Assembly: GCF_009674605.1 (NCBI RefSeq)
Contig: NZ_WKJO01000001.1
Location: 2,542,001 to 2,606,000 of the forward strand
Length of the DNA stretch: 64,000 nucleotides
Reading direction: 5' to 3'
Source of the DNA: Haloferax litoreum
GTDB lineage: Archaea; Halobacteriota; Halobacteria; Halobacteriales; Haloferacaceae
This document shows, piece after piece, positions 51,181 to 60,328 of the stretch. The notes beneath the pieces were generated by a model that was not told the DNA's origin, ran no database searches, and was given only the letters and a program-made list of their open reading frames with translations. Position numbers and translations under genes: made by a program. Every line of letters starts with the position of its first letter. The first letter of the stretch is position 1.

Positions 51181-51433
51181 CCGGGTAACCGAGGGTGTAC
51201 CGGGTAACACCTCCATCACTGAACTCTCACACGACAAACACGATGGTGGAATCGTGTGGTTCGGTAAATCTATTATTTGACCGAGGCCGTGTCGGCTGAT
51301 TTTTGAGATACAGACTCGATATGGTATAAATATGGTATTTCAACCCGCGGCGCGAAAGATATACACGGCTACACGGTGATATCTATTTGGGACGTGTCAG
51401 TAATGATGAAAACAACCGCGGGTACTGAGAGCC
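51181..51433. promoter_or_regulatory. Repeat-rich divergent spacer, no gene seen
   Basis: ccgggtaac occurs at 51181-51189 and 51200-51208; atatggtat occurs twice within 51321-51343; partly palindromic gatatacacgg...gatatc lies around 51358-51383. AT-rich and likely the promoter of the winged-helix gene at 51434. Confidence 0.45.
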
Positions 51434-52120
51434 ATGACTGAGACATGGGACTCTGCAGGATACATTGCAAGTTCCCGCTATCGCCTCACCGTATGTGAAT
51501 ATCTTTCAGAACACGGGTCCGGACTCCCGTCGCGTATCGCGACTGAGACTGGCCTCGCACAACCCCACGTATCACGCGCACTCTCGGAGTTGCGCGACGA
51601 GGGTATCGTCGAACTCCTGGTTCCGGAGTCGCAACAGAAGGGGCGTCTGTATGGCCTGACTGACCTCGGTGAACTCGCCTACGAACGGGTGGCGTTAGAC
51701 CAGCGTGTGGACCTCACTGTCGTCGATGCTGACGGCTTTCCCGCACCTGAGTTGGTCGATAAACTCGAAGCGACGTACGGTGACTCACTCCGGGCCATCG
51801 CGTGGTGTGAACCGAGTCAAGCGTGGGTTCACTTCTCGTCACCGACGTTGTTCGACGAATACGACGAAGAGACGCTCAAGACAGTCGTCTCGACGCTCGC
51901 CAACGAAGAACCGCTCGAACAACCAATCGGGGAACTTCCGACGGGTGGTCCCGAGTACATCGCCGTCGGCCTCGAAAAAGCGCTCGTCGTCCGCGTACCG
52001 ATGAATGACGACGTGAAACTCCTCATCTCGGTGCAAAAGACATTCGAAACCGCTATCGAAGGACTGGTGGACACCTGTATTCAGGCGACTAGCCCCGTCA
52101 CAACCGACGCTGACGACTGA
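51434..52120 (+). CDS. Winged-helix transcriptional regulator
   Basis: A 228-residue regulator with an N-terminal MarR/ArsR-like winged helix: YRLTVCEYLSEHGSGLPSRIATETGLAQPHVSRALSELRDEGIVE. After ~85 a ligand-like domain follows with a single Cys (AWCEPSQAWVHF) and repeated acidic loops. Divergent from doxX with the palindrome between, so it may control doxX and itself; this is inference. Ligand unknown. Confidence 0.82.
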   Translation: MTETWDSAGYIASSRYRLTVCEYLSEHGSGLPSRIATETGLAQPHVSRALSELRDEGIVELLVPESQQKGRLYGLTDLGELAYERVALDQRVDLTVVDADGFPAPELVDKLEATYGDSLRAIAWCEPSQAWVHFSSPTLFDEYDEETLKTVVSTLANEEPLEQPIGELPTGGPEYIAVGLEKALVVRVPMNDDVKLLISVQKTFETAIEGLVDTCIQATSPVTTDADD

Positions 52121-52155
52121 CCACTTCTTTGGTCACCGGTCCGTAACAGTGGGCT

Positions 52156-52902
52156 GTGCCTGCCTCACGAACTGTCGTCGGCGTCGATGGGTGCCGGGCG
52201 GGATGGGTCTGTGCGTACTATTCACCCGACGGGTTCGCGATTCGTGTCGTCTCTGATTTCCAGTCCGTGTGGGATGACGCACACGACCGAGACGTGAACC
52301 TCGTGTTGGTCGACGTGCCAATCGGACTCCCCACGTCCGAGCGCCGAGCGTGTGACGTCGAGGCCCGAACACGACTCGGGAGTCGTGCATCGACCGTCTT
52401 CTTCGCCCCTGTCAGGGATGTCCTCGACGTATCCTCACACGAACAGGCGAGTGCACGGAACCGTGACCGAACCGGTGCCGGACTCTCGATTCAGGCGTGG
52501 AATCTGGTCCCGAAGATTCGCGCCGTCGACTCAGTGCTCCAATCGACGCCTTGCGCTCGCGAACGAATTCGCGAGGCCCATCCAGAACTCGCCTTCGCGG
52601 CGTTCGCCGGCGAACCACTCGCCGAGTCGAAGTCGACTGTCGAGGGACGCGAGCGTCGTCTCGACGTGCTGCAACGCGTCGCCCCCGACGACGACCCGAG
52701 AGGAGTCTACCGCGACACGCTGGCTGACACGCTCCGTCGGGACGTCGCCCGCGACGACATCATCGACGCTCTCGCCCTCGCCGTGGCGGCGACGTATCCG
52801 CTCGTCACACTCCCCGAGTCACCACCCTCCGACGCGACTGGCCTCCCGATGGCGATACACGTCCCGCAGACCTCGAAAAAGTGCGCATCCATAAACTTGT
52901 AG
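52156..52902 (+). CDS. DUF429 protein
   Basis: A 248-residue DUF429 protein with VVGVDGCRAGWVCAYYS at the start, VLVDVPIGLP near 53 and DDIIDALALAVAA near the end; the pattern is an RNase-H-like/actin-like fold. Predicted to bind or cut nucleotides, without known activity. GTG start at 52156, 35 nt after the regulator gene, so possibly co-transcribed. Confidence 0.8.
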   Translation: MPASRTVVGVDGCRAGWVCAYYSPDGFAIRVVSDFQSVWDDAHDRDVNLVLVDVPIGLPTSERRACDVEARTRLGSRASTVFFAPVRDVLDVSSHEQASARNRDRTGAGLSIQAWNLVPKIRAVDSVLQSTPCARERIREAHPELAFAAFAGEPLAESKSTVEGRERRLDVLQRVAPDDDPRGVYRDTLADTLRRDVARDDIIDALALAVAATYPLVTLPESPPSDATGLPMAIHVPQTSKKCASINL

Positions 52903-53252
52903 AAGCAAAATATCTATACAGATAATTTGGGCGTAGGAATATATAGTGCGCTATATCTGGACATATGGGGGTTGCAAGAAGATATTTATGGCTGGTTCAC
53001 AATTATGCTGTTGGCGTGGCCGATGCGACAGCCAAAGTGCGCCCAGCCTAGCCCAATCGCGTGATTCAGTGCCAGCTTTTCCGCCGGTCGCGCCACCCGC
53101 TGCCAAATCTGGGTTCGATTGTCCCCGCCCCGGGCGTCGAACCCCGTGCCTTTTCACCTCGTACTAACCAGTCTTTTCGCCGCCGAGAACTCCACTGCAC
53201 TGCTCTCTCCCGCCCCAAACGTACATCTCTCCGGACTCCCTACCCCCCCGGC
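52903..53252. other. AT-rich intergenic region without recognised gene
   Basis: Bases 52905-52995 are strikingly AT-rich for this genome, with TATA-like boxes and the inverted repeat atatag-tgcg-ctatat at 52941-52956. A gatatttatg box at 52981 would start a transcript near 53010, through GC-rich structured DNA to ~53150 with a T-loop-like ggttcgatt. I could not fold it into a tRNA or known RNA. Confidence 0.4.
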
Positions 53253-53699
53253 ATGTACACCGGCAGGACGGACCAACCGTGCTGTCTCTGCGACGACCCC
53301 AGAACCGTCGCACGGATTGCCGTCCCTCCACGGGCAGTGACGCTCATGCGAAACGCCGCACCGATTGCGTGGCGAGACATCGTCGGCGACGTGACGCTCC
53401 AGTTCTGTGAGAGTGACTGGGAACTCGTCTCCGAATTGGTTCTGGACGTGGGGATGCACCCACTCTCACGGTGTAACGTCGCTCGTGCAGACTTCAGCAT
53501 CCGCGAGGACTTCGAGGCACTGTTGAATAGCACTCGGGCGGAACCCGACCAGACCGAACAGGAACGGCGACTCCTCGACGACGCCGTCGAAGTCATCGAG
53601 AACGCCGAAGACCCGATGGTCGAGCGACGTGACCTCGTCGAGGCGTACGTCGTCGTCCGCGCGATAGACGAACTCGGCGTGGACGAGCACGTTCGGTGA
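53253..53699 (+). CDS. Cys-rich N-terminal protein of unknown function
   Basis: A 148-residue acidic protein. Its start, MYTGRTDQPCCLCDDP, offers a Cys triplet that may bind metal with a later Cys (QFCESDW); the C-terminal half is helical and Glu-rich. The first ATG of a much longer frame at 53061 is rejected since the added part is unlike haloarchaeal protein. A TATA-like box is ~30 nt upstream. Family not recognised. Confidence 0.55.
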   Translation: MYTGRTDQPCCLCDDPRTVARIAVPPRAVTLMRNAAPIAWRDIVGDVTLQFCESDWELVSELVLDVGMHPLSRCNVARADFSIREDFEALLNSTRAEPDQTEQERRLLDDAVEVIENAEDPMVERRDLVEAYVVVRAIDELGVDEHVR

Positions 53700-53882
53700 C
53701 GACCCCACGCGAACGCCCTGACAGACTGACAATCAGCAACTGCCGACAGTCAGGAACGAACCGCATACCGCTATTTGCCTGTTCGTGACGTATCAACGGC
53801 TAGTTGGGTCGCTCTCAGGGCGCCCTCCACCGAGACCCGCGGTACCGGGACGCGGTCTGTCCACCCTCCCCGGACACATACA

Positions 53883-55472
53883 ATGAAGAGTCACTTCCCA
53901 ATCCTGTTTGCTGTATTGCTCGTCCTCGCTTCGGTCCCCATGGGTGTCGTGGCACAGGAAGCACCGGAAGAAGAAGAAGAACGGACACCGAACAAAGTCC
54001 CCGTGTTCCGTGCGTACGTCGTCAACCCAGTCGTCACACCGGGTGAGGAGACGACGGTTCGTGTCGGCTTCTCGAACGACCCGGTCGACCCCGAGGACGT
54101 GTCGAAGACGGCGGAGAACGTCCGGGTCAAACTCAGGTCCGCGAACACTCCGTTCGTCGTCAGAACCGGTGACGTGTTCGTCGGGACGATGAACGACAGT
54201 GACACCAGAGAAGTCGAGTTCGCAGTCGAAGCCCCCGAGAACATCGCTGCCGGCGAGTACGACCTCCGACTGCGAATCACCTACGAGTTCGACAACGCCC
54301 ACCGCCGGACGTACGACCTCGACGTTCCCCTCCGCGTCGAAGAACGCGTCCGGTTCGCCGTCGTCGGGTCTGACTCCACCGTCCCCGTCGGCGGGCAAGG
54401 TGCCGTTGCACTCACGATTCGGAACGTCGGCGAACTCGACGCCCGAAACACCGTCGTCGCCGTCACCTCGCAGTCTCCAGAGGTGACGTTCGACGGAACC
54501 GAGACGGCGACGCAGTTCGCGCCGGAGTGGCCCGTCGGTGAGAACCGTACCTTCGTCTACGACACCTCACTCAGTTCGAATGGGTCGATGCGCGGGTACG
54601 TCATCGCTGTCGACATCGTCTACGAGGACCCAGACGGTGCTCGGTCGCAGTATTCGCCACTCGCCGCCGGGTTCCTCCCGGTTTCCGAACAGTCGTTCAG
54701 CCTCGAGAACGTCGAGAGCACTCTTCGCGTCGGTGACGACGGCAAACTCGTCGGAACCGTCGTGAACGACGGTTCGACCCCTGCTCGGAACGTCGTCGTG
54801 GAACTCTCGCTCCCCGAGGGAAGTGCGACAGCGACCGAGACAGAGTACGCCGTCGGTGACCTCGACCCCGGTGCGAGTGCACCCTTCTCCTTCGACGTGC
54901 AAGTCGCCGAAGGTGCCGACGCCGGCCCGCGGCAGTACACGGCAACCGTCACCTACCGCGACACCGAAGGTGAACGACGGACGAGCGACGACATCGACAT
55001 CCGTGTCGACGTCGCACCCTCGTCGCCCGAGTTCGACGTGACCGTCGACGAAGGAACGGTCGCACCCGGTCGCTCCGGCGAACTCCGCGTGACCGTCGTC
55101 AACGACCGGAACGAGACGCTCCGCGACATCTCGGCGAAGATTTACCTCGAAGACCCACTGTCGTCGAGTGACTCCGAAGCGTTCGTCGACGAACTCGGAC
55201 CGGGTGAGTCCGCGACGCTTGTCTTCGACGTTGCCGCCGCAGGGAGCGCACTGGAGAAAGACTACCCGGTCGAACTCGACTTCCGCTACGAGAACGAGGA
55301 GGGTGACACGACGATATCCGACGCCTACCGCGTCCCCGTCCGGGTCGAAGCGGTCGAAAACGGTGGGTCGCTCCCGTTCGGTCTGTCATTCCCCATCGTC
55401 GGCGCGGCGGTGCTCCTCGTCGCCGTTGGCGGTGCCGGGTTCCTCGTCGTTCGCCGACGGGGGCGGCGCTGA
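53883..55472 (+). CDS. COG1361-type surface protein
   Basis: A 529-residue envelope protein: signal peptide (~1-25), then three or four Ig-like/CARDB domains of ~110 residues each (e.g. VGGQGAVALTIRNVGELDARN, VVNDGSTPARNVVVEL, VTVVNDRNETLRDI), and a C-terminal helix followed by RRRGRR. COG1361 proteins commonly pair with RND exporters, as here; the next gene starts 3 nt later. Probably the periplasm-like partner that presents or shapes the exporter. Acidic as expected. Confidence 0.85.
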   Translation: MKSHFPILFAVLLVLASVPMGVVAQEAPEEEEERTPNKVPVFRAYVVNPVVTPGEETTVRVGFSNDPVDPEDVSKTAENVRVKLRSANTPFVVRTGDVFVGTMNDSDTREVEFAVEAPENIAAGEYDLRLRITYEFDNAHRRTYDLDVPLRVEERVRFAVVGSDSTVPVGGQGAVALTIRNVGELDARNTVVAVTSQSPEVTFDGTETATQFAPEWPVGENRTFVYDTSLSSNGSMRGYVIAVDIVYEDPDGARSQYSPLAAGFLPVSEQSFSLENVESTLRVGDDGKLVGTVVNDGSTPARNVVVELSLPEGSATATETEYAVGDLDPGASAPFSFDVQVAEGADAGPRQYTATVTYRDTEGERRTSDDIDIRVDVAPSSPEFDVTVDEGTVAPGRSGELRVTVVNDRNETLRDISAKIYLEDPLSSSDSEAFVDELGPGESATLVFDVAAAGSALEKDYPVELDFRYENEEGDTTISDAYRVPVRVEAVENGGSLPFGLSFPIVGAAVLLVAVGGAGFLVVRRRGRR

Positions 55473-55475
55473 GTC

Positions 55476-57986
55476 GTGGCCAGACTGGACCCCCAGTGGT
55501 TCATCGACTGGGCGGACGACAAAATCGTCAACCACTCGCGGCGAGTCATCCTGCTCTTCGTGGTCCTCACGGCAATCTTCGGGGCAGGGCTGAGCGCCGT
55601 CGAGACGGAGTCGGGAACCGACCAGTTCGCCGAGGAAGTTCCCGAAGAGGAGGCGTTCACGCGAATCTCCGAGGAGTTCACACCGCGATTCCAGGAGGGA
55701 ACGGGGAGTACGCAACTCATCCAGCGAGCGCCGAACGTCCTGAGCAGACGCGAACTCTTGCGGATGCTCGAAGCGCAGAAGCGACTCGCAGACCGCGCGG
55801 ACTTACGTGTCACTCAAACCGCCAGCGCGGCGTCTGTCGTCGCCCAGACGCTCGACCCTGACGCCGAGACACTCGACGCGCAGGTCCGTGCCATGGAACG
55901 AGCGACCGATGCCGAAGTCGCTGCGGCGGTCCGTGAGAACGCCGAGAACCCGCGGTTCGTTGGCCTCCTCGCCGACGACTTCAACCCGACCGAACCGCGA
56001 GCGACTGCCACCATCGGCGTCATCACGCACTCGATTCCGCTAGCCGACGAGTCGGGTGCTGGACAGGGTGGGGACAGTCCGCTGACTCCTATCCAGCAGA
56101 AGGCGACGCGCATCGTCGCCACTGTCGGTGGTGACATCTCGGTCTTTGGGTCCGGAGTCATCGCTGACGAGTTCGGGACGGTCATCACCGATTCGCTCAT
56201 CATCGTCGTGCCTGCGGCGGTGTTGTTCATCGTGCTGTTCCTCGTCGTCGCGTACCGTGACCTCGTGGACCTCATGTTGGGGACACTCGCACTCGGGATG
56301 GCCCTCGTGTGGACGTTCGGGTTCCTCGGCCTCGCGGGTATCCCGTTCAACCAAATCATGATTGCTGTCCCACCGCTCTTGCTCGCGGTCGGCATCGACT
56401 TCGGTATCCACGCCGTCAACCGGTACCGCGAGGTCAGAACAGAGGGCTACGACGTGGGCGAAGCGATGCGAAAGGCGACAGACCAACTACTCGTCGCGTT
56501 CTTCATCGTCACCGGGACGACGGTCATCGGGTTCCTCTCGAACCTCGTGAGCAACCTCACGCCGATTCGGGACTTCGGCGTCGTCGCGGCCATCGGCATC
56601 GTCTTCACGTTCTTCGTGTTCGGCGTCTTCTTGCCCGCCGCGAAAGTCGAAGTGGACCGCCTCCGCCAGCGGTACCCGATTCCAACATTCAGTCAGGCAC
56701 CGCTCGGCCGCGAGGGGAGTTCACTCGGGACGGTGCTTCGTATCGGCGTTCGACCCGCCTTGCGAGCGCCCGCAGTCGTTCTCGTCGTCGCTCTCATCCT
56801 CTCCGGGAGTGCGATGTGGTACGCGACCGGTGTCGATACCGAGTTCGGACAAGAAGACTTCCTGCCACCGTCGGAGGCCCCCGCGTACCTGAAGGCGCTC
56901 CCCGAACCGTTCGCACCGGGTGACTACAGCGTCGTCGCCGACATCGAATTCCTCGAAGAACGCTTTTCGTCCTCACAGAGCGGCGTCGTGACGGTGTTCT
57001 TGGAAGGTCGGTCGACAGACGACGCCTTCCTCCAAGAACTCGACCGGGTCGCACAGGACCCGCCGGAGACGTTCATCACGGTGGACCGGCGCGCCGACTC
57101 GACGAGTATTCTGACCGTGATTCGAGACGAGGCCGAGCAGAACGACGAGTTCGCCAGCGTCGTCGCCCGACACGACAGAGATGGTGATGGCATCCCGGAC
57201 CGCGATATCGTCGAAGTGTACGACGCCCTGTTCGCCACCGACTCGGCGGACCGAGCGGCCGAGTACATCTCGGAAGATTACGCATCGTCGCGTGTCGACT
57301 ACCGCGTGAAAGCGGATGCCGACGACGATGCTGTCGTCGCCGACACGCGCGAGATGGCCGACCGCTTCCGAACCGAGGGCACCGCGACGGGTGCCGTCGT
57401 CGTGTTCTCTGCTATCTCCGACCTCATCCTCGACTCGGCGGTGCAGAGTCTCATCATCTCGATGCTCGGGACCGGCCTCTTCCTCATCTTCATCTACTGG
57501 TGGCTGGAGGGCCGACCCTCGCTCGCCCTCGCGAACCTCGTGCCAATCCTCGTCGCCGTCACGTTCGTCGCCGGGACGATGCGTCTCTCGGGTATCTCGT
57601 TCAACGCGTTCACTGCGACGGTGCTCGCGCTGACTATCGGTCTCGGCGTGGACTACTCCGTCCACATCGTCCACCGGTTCATCGACGAACGTGTCGAACA
57701 CGACCTGGAGACGGCACTCGACCGGACGGTTCGTGGAACCGGCGGTGCCCTCGCCGGGAGTATGCTCACGACAGTCTTCGGGTTGGGCGTCCTCGTCCTC
57801 GCCGTCCTCTCCATCCTTGGCCAGTTCGGCCTGCTCACCGCGGCGAGTATCGTCTACTCGTTCCTCGCGTCGGTTCTCGTCCTCCCGTCGGCGCTCGTTC
57901 TCTGGGACCGGTTCAGCGGTAACGACCCAGTCGTGCCTCTCGGTGGCACTGACATCGACACTGGCGCATCTGCGACCGCCGACTGA
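55476..57986 (+). CDS. RND-superfamily (MmpL/HpnN-like) exporter
   Basis: An 836-residue RND protein with two repeats, each a helix, a ~170-200-residue outside domain, then a five-helix bundle. First bundle VAYRDLVDLMLG...VGIDFGIHAVNRY and second GLGVDYSVHIVHRF carry the proton-relay Asp in helix 4. It resembles archaeal MMPL/HpnN exporters of lipids or hydrophobic compounds. GTG start 3 nt after the COG1361 gene suggests one operon and one complex. Confidence 0.9.
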   Translation: MARLDPQWFIDWADDKIVNHSRRVILLFVVLTAIFGAGLSAVETESGTDQFAEEVPEEEAFTRISEEFTPRFQEGTGSTQLIQRAPNVLSRRELLRMLEAQKRLADRADLRVTQTASAASVVAQTLDPDAETLDAQVRAMERATDAEVAAAVRENAENPRFVGLLADDFNPTEPRATATIGVITHSIPLADESGAGQGGDSPLTPIQQKATRIVATVGGDISVFGSGVIADEFGTVITDSLIIVVPAAVLFIVLFLVVAYRDLVDLMLGTLALGMALVWTFGFLGLAGIPFNQIMIAVPPLLLAVGIDFGIHAVNRYREVRTEGYDVGEAMRKATDQLLVAFFIVTGTTVIGFLSNLVSNLTPIRDFGVVAAIGIVFTFFVFGVFLPAAKVEVDRLRQRYPIPTFSQAPLGREGSSLGTVLRIGVRPALRAPAVVLVVALILSGSAMWYATGVDTEFGQEDFLPPSEAPAYLKALPEPFAPGDYSVVADIEFLEERFSSSQSGVVTVFLEGRSTDDAFLQELDRVAQDPPETFITVDRRADSTSILTVIRDEAEQNDEFASVVARHDRDGDGIPDRDIVEVYDALFATDSADRAAEYISEDYASSRVDYRVKADADDDAVVADTREMADRFRTEGTATGAVVVFSAISDLILDSAVQSLIISMLGTGLFLIFIYWWLEGRPSLALANLVPILVAVTFVAGTMRLSGISFNAFTATVLALTIGLGVDYSVHIVHRFIDERVEHDLETALDRTVRGTGGALAGSMLTTVFGLGVLVLAVLSILGQFGLLTAASIVYSFLASVLVLPSALVLWDRFSGNDPVVPLGGTDIDTGASATAD

Positions 57987-58004
57987 CCGACGCGAGCGCG
58001 AACC

Positions 58005-58009
58005 TTTTT
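58005..58009 (+). terminator. T-run after the exporter operon
   Basis: ttttt 19 nt past the stop of the RND gene; likely archaeal terminator. It could alternatively be a TATA-like box but no forward gene follows. Confidence 0.35.
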
Positions 58010-58077
58010 ATCAGAAAGCGGGGCCATCCCGTCTCGTGCCCACCCTGCCCACTGTTCGTCTCTCTCGCACCTCAGTG

Positions 58078-58317
58078 TCAGGCGGTCGTTCCGACGCCGA
58101 ACAGTCGCGTCGTCCCCCACGAGACGACGAGGATACCGACGATGAAGACGGCGAGGACGCCCATCATCGGAAACGGGTCCAGTGCAGGCCCACCAAAGAA
58201 CGGCCCACGAACGATGAGAAACGCCGTCCCAAGCGAGAGACCGAGACCCACCCCCGTGACGATTGTGAAGAAGAGCTTTGCCACCCCGATGCCGCGTGTG
58301 TCGTTCCGGAAGCTCAT
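58078..58317 (-). CDS. Small two-span membrane protein (79 aa)
   Basis: A 79-residue protein with helices at about 12-34 and 48-70 joined by a GPFFGGPALDPFPMM loop. No domain recognised. It converges with the RND gene and precedes acylphosphatase on the same strand at a distance. Function unknown. Confidence 0.6.
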   Translation of the reverse strand: MSFRNDTRGIGVAKLFFTIVTGVGLGLSLGTAFLIVRGPFFGGPALDPFPMMGVLAVFIVGILVVSWGTTRLFGVGTTA

Positions 58318-58402
58318 GGGTCCACTTCCTCTCGTTGGCCTCTTGAACGATTTGGCCGCCTCACTGACTCATCGGCGGTTCGCACGGGACACCGAACGCA
58401 CA

Positions 58403-58687
58403 CTACCGCTCGACTCGGAACCCCGTCTCTCCCTTCGGGTCCTCGTAGGTCACGTCCACGTCGTCGACGCTGGCCATCGGACTCCCGTCGTGACACCACT
58501 GCACCATCGACTCCACGTCGTCGCGAGGGCCTTCGAAGACCGCTTCGACACGGCCGTCGGAGAGGTTCTTCACCCACCCGTCGACGCCGAGGTCACGGGC
58601 AGTATCGCGCGTCGTCGCTCGGTAGTACACTCCCTGTACGTGGCCGGAGACGTACACGTGGGCGCGCGTACGACTACTATCGCTCAT
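58403..58687 (-). CDS. acyP: Acylphosphatase
   Basis: A 94-residue acylphosphatase hydrolysing acyl phosphates such as carbamoyl phosphate or 1,3-bisphosphoglycerate. VSGHVQGVYYR places the catalytic Arg at 23 and VKNLSDGRVEAVFEG the Asn at 41. A much longer in-frame reading to 59830 is antisense noise through the next gene; the ATG at 58687 is the family start. Single gene. Confidence 0.94.
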   Translation of the reverse strand: MSDSSRTRAHVYVSGHVQGVYYRATTRDTARDLGVDGWVKNLSDGRVEAVFEGPRDDVESMVQWCHDGSPMASVDDVDVTYEDPKGETGFRVER

Positions 58688-58840
58688 ACCGAACGATTCG
58701 ACCCGCGACGGCAAAGGCGTGGTGTCTCTCTCACTGCACGTCGGAGTTGTCCTCGCTTCGACACCCATCAACCGTGAGGCCGGGTCGCACGCATCCAGCG
58801 AACCGTCAGCATCTAAGTGGAGCCCCGACGACGCAGAGGT

Positions 58841-60202
58841 ATGGAACTCTTCGGCACCGCGGGTATCCGCGGCAGTGTCACAGCGCGCGTCACGCCGGAA
58901 CTCGCGCTCAGCGTCGGCCGGGCCGCCGGCCACGCCGCACTCGAATCGGACTCGTCGGCCGAATTCGTCGTCGGCCGAGACGGCCGCACGAGCGGACAGG
59001 GACTCGTCGCCGCCGTCGAAGCGGGCCTGCTCTCTGCGGGCGCTGACGTGACTCGAATCGGTGTCGTTCCCACGCCGACGCTCGCGTATGCGTCGCAGGG
59101 TCGCCGCGGCGTCATGCTCACGGCGTCGCACAACCCACCGACGGACAACGGTATCAAGATGTTCGTCGACGGACAGGAGTACGACCGACCCCTCGAACAG
59201 GACATCGAAGCGCGCGTCGAATCCGAGACGCCCCCCGTCGAGTGGGACCGCTGGGGAACGAGCGACACGAACGACGTCCTCGACGCCTATCGTGACACAA
59301 TCACCGAGTTCGCCAGCGGCCACGGGTCTGCCCCCGACGAACTCAGTATCGCCGTAGACTGCGGAAACGGGATGTCTGCGCTCGGAACACCGCAGGTACT
59401 CCGCGAGATGGGTGCGCACGTCGTCACACTGAACGCGCAAATCGACGGCCACTTCCCCGGACGCGAGTCGAAGCCGACGCCCGAGTCGCTGAAAGACCTC
59501 CGCGCGTTCGTCGCCGACGGCGACTTCGACTTCGGCATCGGACACGACGGCGACGCCGACCGTATCGTCATCGTGGATGCCGACGGCGACGTGGTTCACG
59601 AGGACACCGTCATCGCCATCGTCGGCGAGCACTACGTCCGAACCAGCGACGTGGACGACCCAGTCGTCGTCACGACACCGAACGCGTCGGGCCGTATCGA
59701 CGAACGAGTCCGTGCGGCCGGTGGACGCGTCGAACGCGTCCGTCTGGGTGCCCTCCACGAAGGAATCGCCAGCGCCCGTGCAGCAGGCGGTGACGTGGTC
59801 TTCGCGGCAGAACCGTGGAAGCACGTCCACCCCTCGCTCGGAGGATGGATAGACGGCATCGCCTCGGCGGCGCTCATCTCGCGTCTCGTCGCCGAGTCGG
59901 GTCTGGATGGCCTCCGAGAACCCGTCACTGAGCGCCCGTACCGGAAAGTGAGCGTCTCGTGTCCCGACGACGCCAAGGCGACGGCGATGGGGGCACTCGA
60001 AACGTCACTCCCGGACGCCATGGACCCCGAGTCGGTCGACACCGAGTACGGCGTCCGTCTCGAATTCGCCGACGCCTCGTGGACGCTGGTCCGCCCGTCG
60101 GGGACCGAACCGTACATCCGCGTCTACGCCGAAGCAGACGACGTTGACAGTCTCGTCGAGCGAGTCACCGAAGTCGTCGAAGCCGAAATTTCTCGCGCCT
60201 AA
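58841..60202 (+). CDS. Phosphohexomutase-family enzyme, possible phosphopentomutase
   Basis: A 453-residue alpha-D-phosphohexomutase. FGTAGIRG at 4-11, catalytic Ser 96 in TASHNP, metal loop HDGDADR at 235-241 and phosphate-binding RPSGTEP near 415 are intact. The sugar-binding loop, usually GExSGH, is AEPWKHVHPSLGG at 323-335, so the substrate may not be a hexose. It lies 126 nt before a nucleoside ABC importer. A known archaeal phosphopentomutase belongs to this family, so ribose-1-phosphate isomerisation is plausible; the default call would be phosphomannomutase/phosphoglucosamine mutase. Confidence 0.82.
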   Translation: MELFGTAGIRGSVTARVTPELALSVGRAAGHAALESDSSAEFVVGRDGRTSGQGLVAAVEAGLLSAGADVTRIGVVPTPTLAYASQGRRGVMLTASHNPPTDNGIKMFVDGQEYDRPLEQDIEARVESETPPVEWDRWGTSDTNDVLDAYRDTITEFASGHGSAPDELSIAVDCGNGMSALGTPQVLREMGAHVVTLNAQIDGHFPGRESKPTPESLKDLRAFVADGDFDFGIGHDGDADRIVIVDADGDVVHEDTVIAIVGEHYVRTSDVDDPVVVTTPNASGRIDERVRAAGGRVERVRLGALHEGIASARAAGGDVVFAAEPWKHVHPSLGGWIDGIASAALISRLVAESGLDGLREPVTERPYRKVSVSCPDDAKATAMGALETSLPDAMDPESVDTEYGVRLEFADASWTLVRPSGTEPYIRVYAEADDVDSLVERVTEVVEAEISRA

Positions 60203-60283
60203 TCGACAGGTCGGGCGGGAAAACTATCTCTCTGTTCTCCCGAATTTGTTGTGAACGGCTCGCATACGCCTCGAAACGACACC

Positions 60284-60319
60284 TTTAACCAATTTTCCAC
60301 TCCCTTTTACCAGTAGGTG
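60284..60319 (+). promoter_or_regulatory. Promoter and Shine-Dalgarno of the BMP lipoprotein gene
   Basis: TATA box tttaacc at 60284-60290 and aggtg at 60315-60319, 9 nt before the ATG at 60329, predict a short leader with ribosome binding site, fitting high expression of a binding protein. Confidence 0.5.
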
Positions 60320-60328
60320 TACATAGCT

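Noticed and set aside
53010-53160. Possible tRNA with intron (ggttcgatt T-loop-like sequence)
   Set aside because: T stem does not pair next to the loop and no acceptor or anticodon arm could be matched on either strand.
58688-59830. Extension of the acylphosphatase frame to a 475-residue protein
   Set aside because: The extra part is antisense to the mutase gene, and acylphosphatases are about 90-95 residues.
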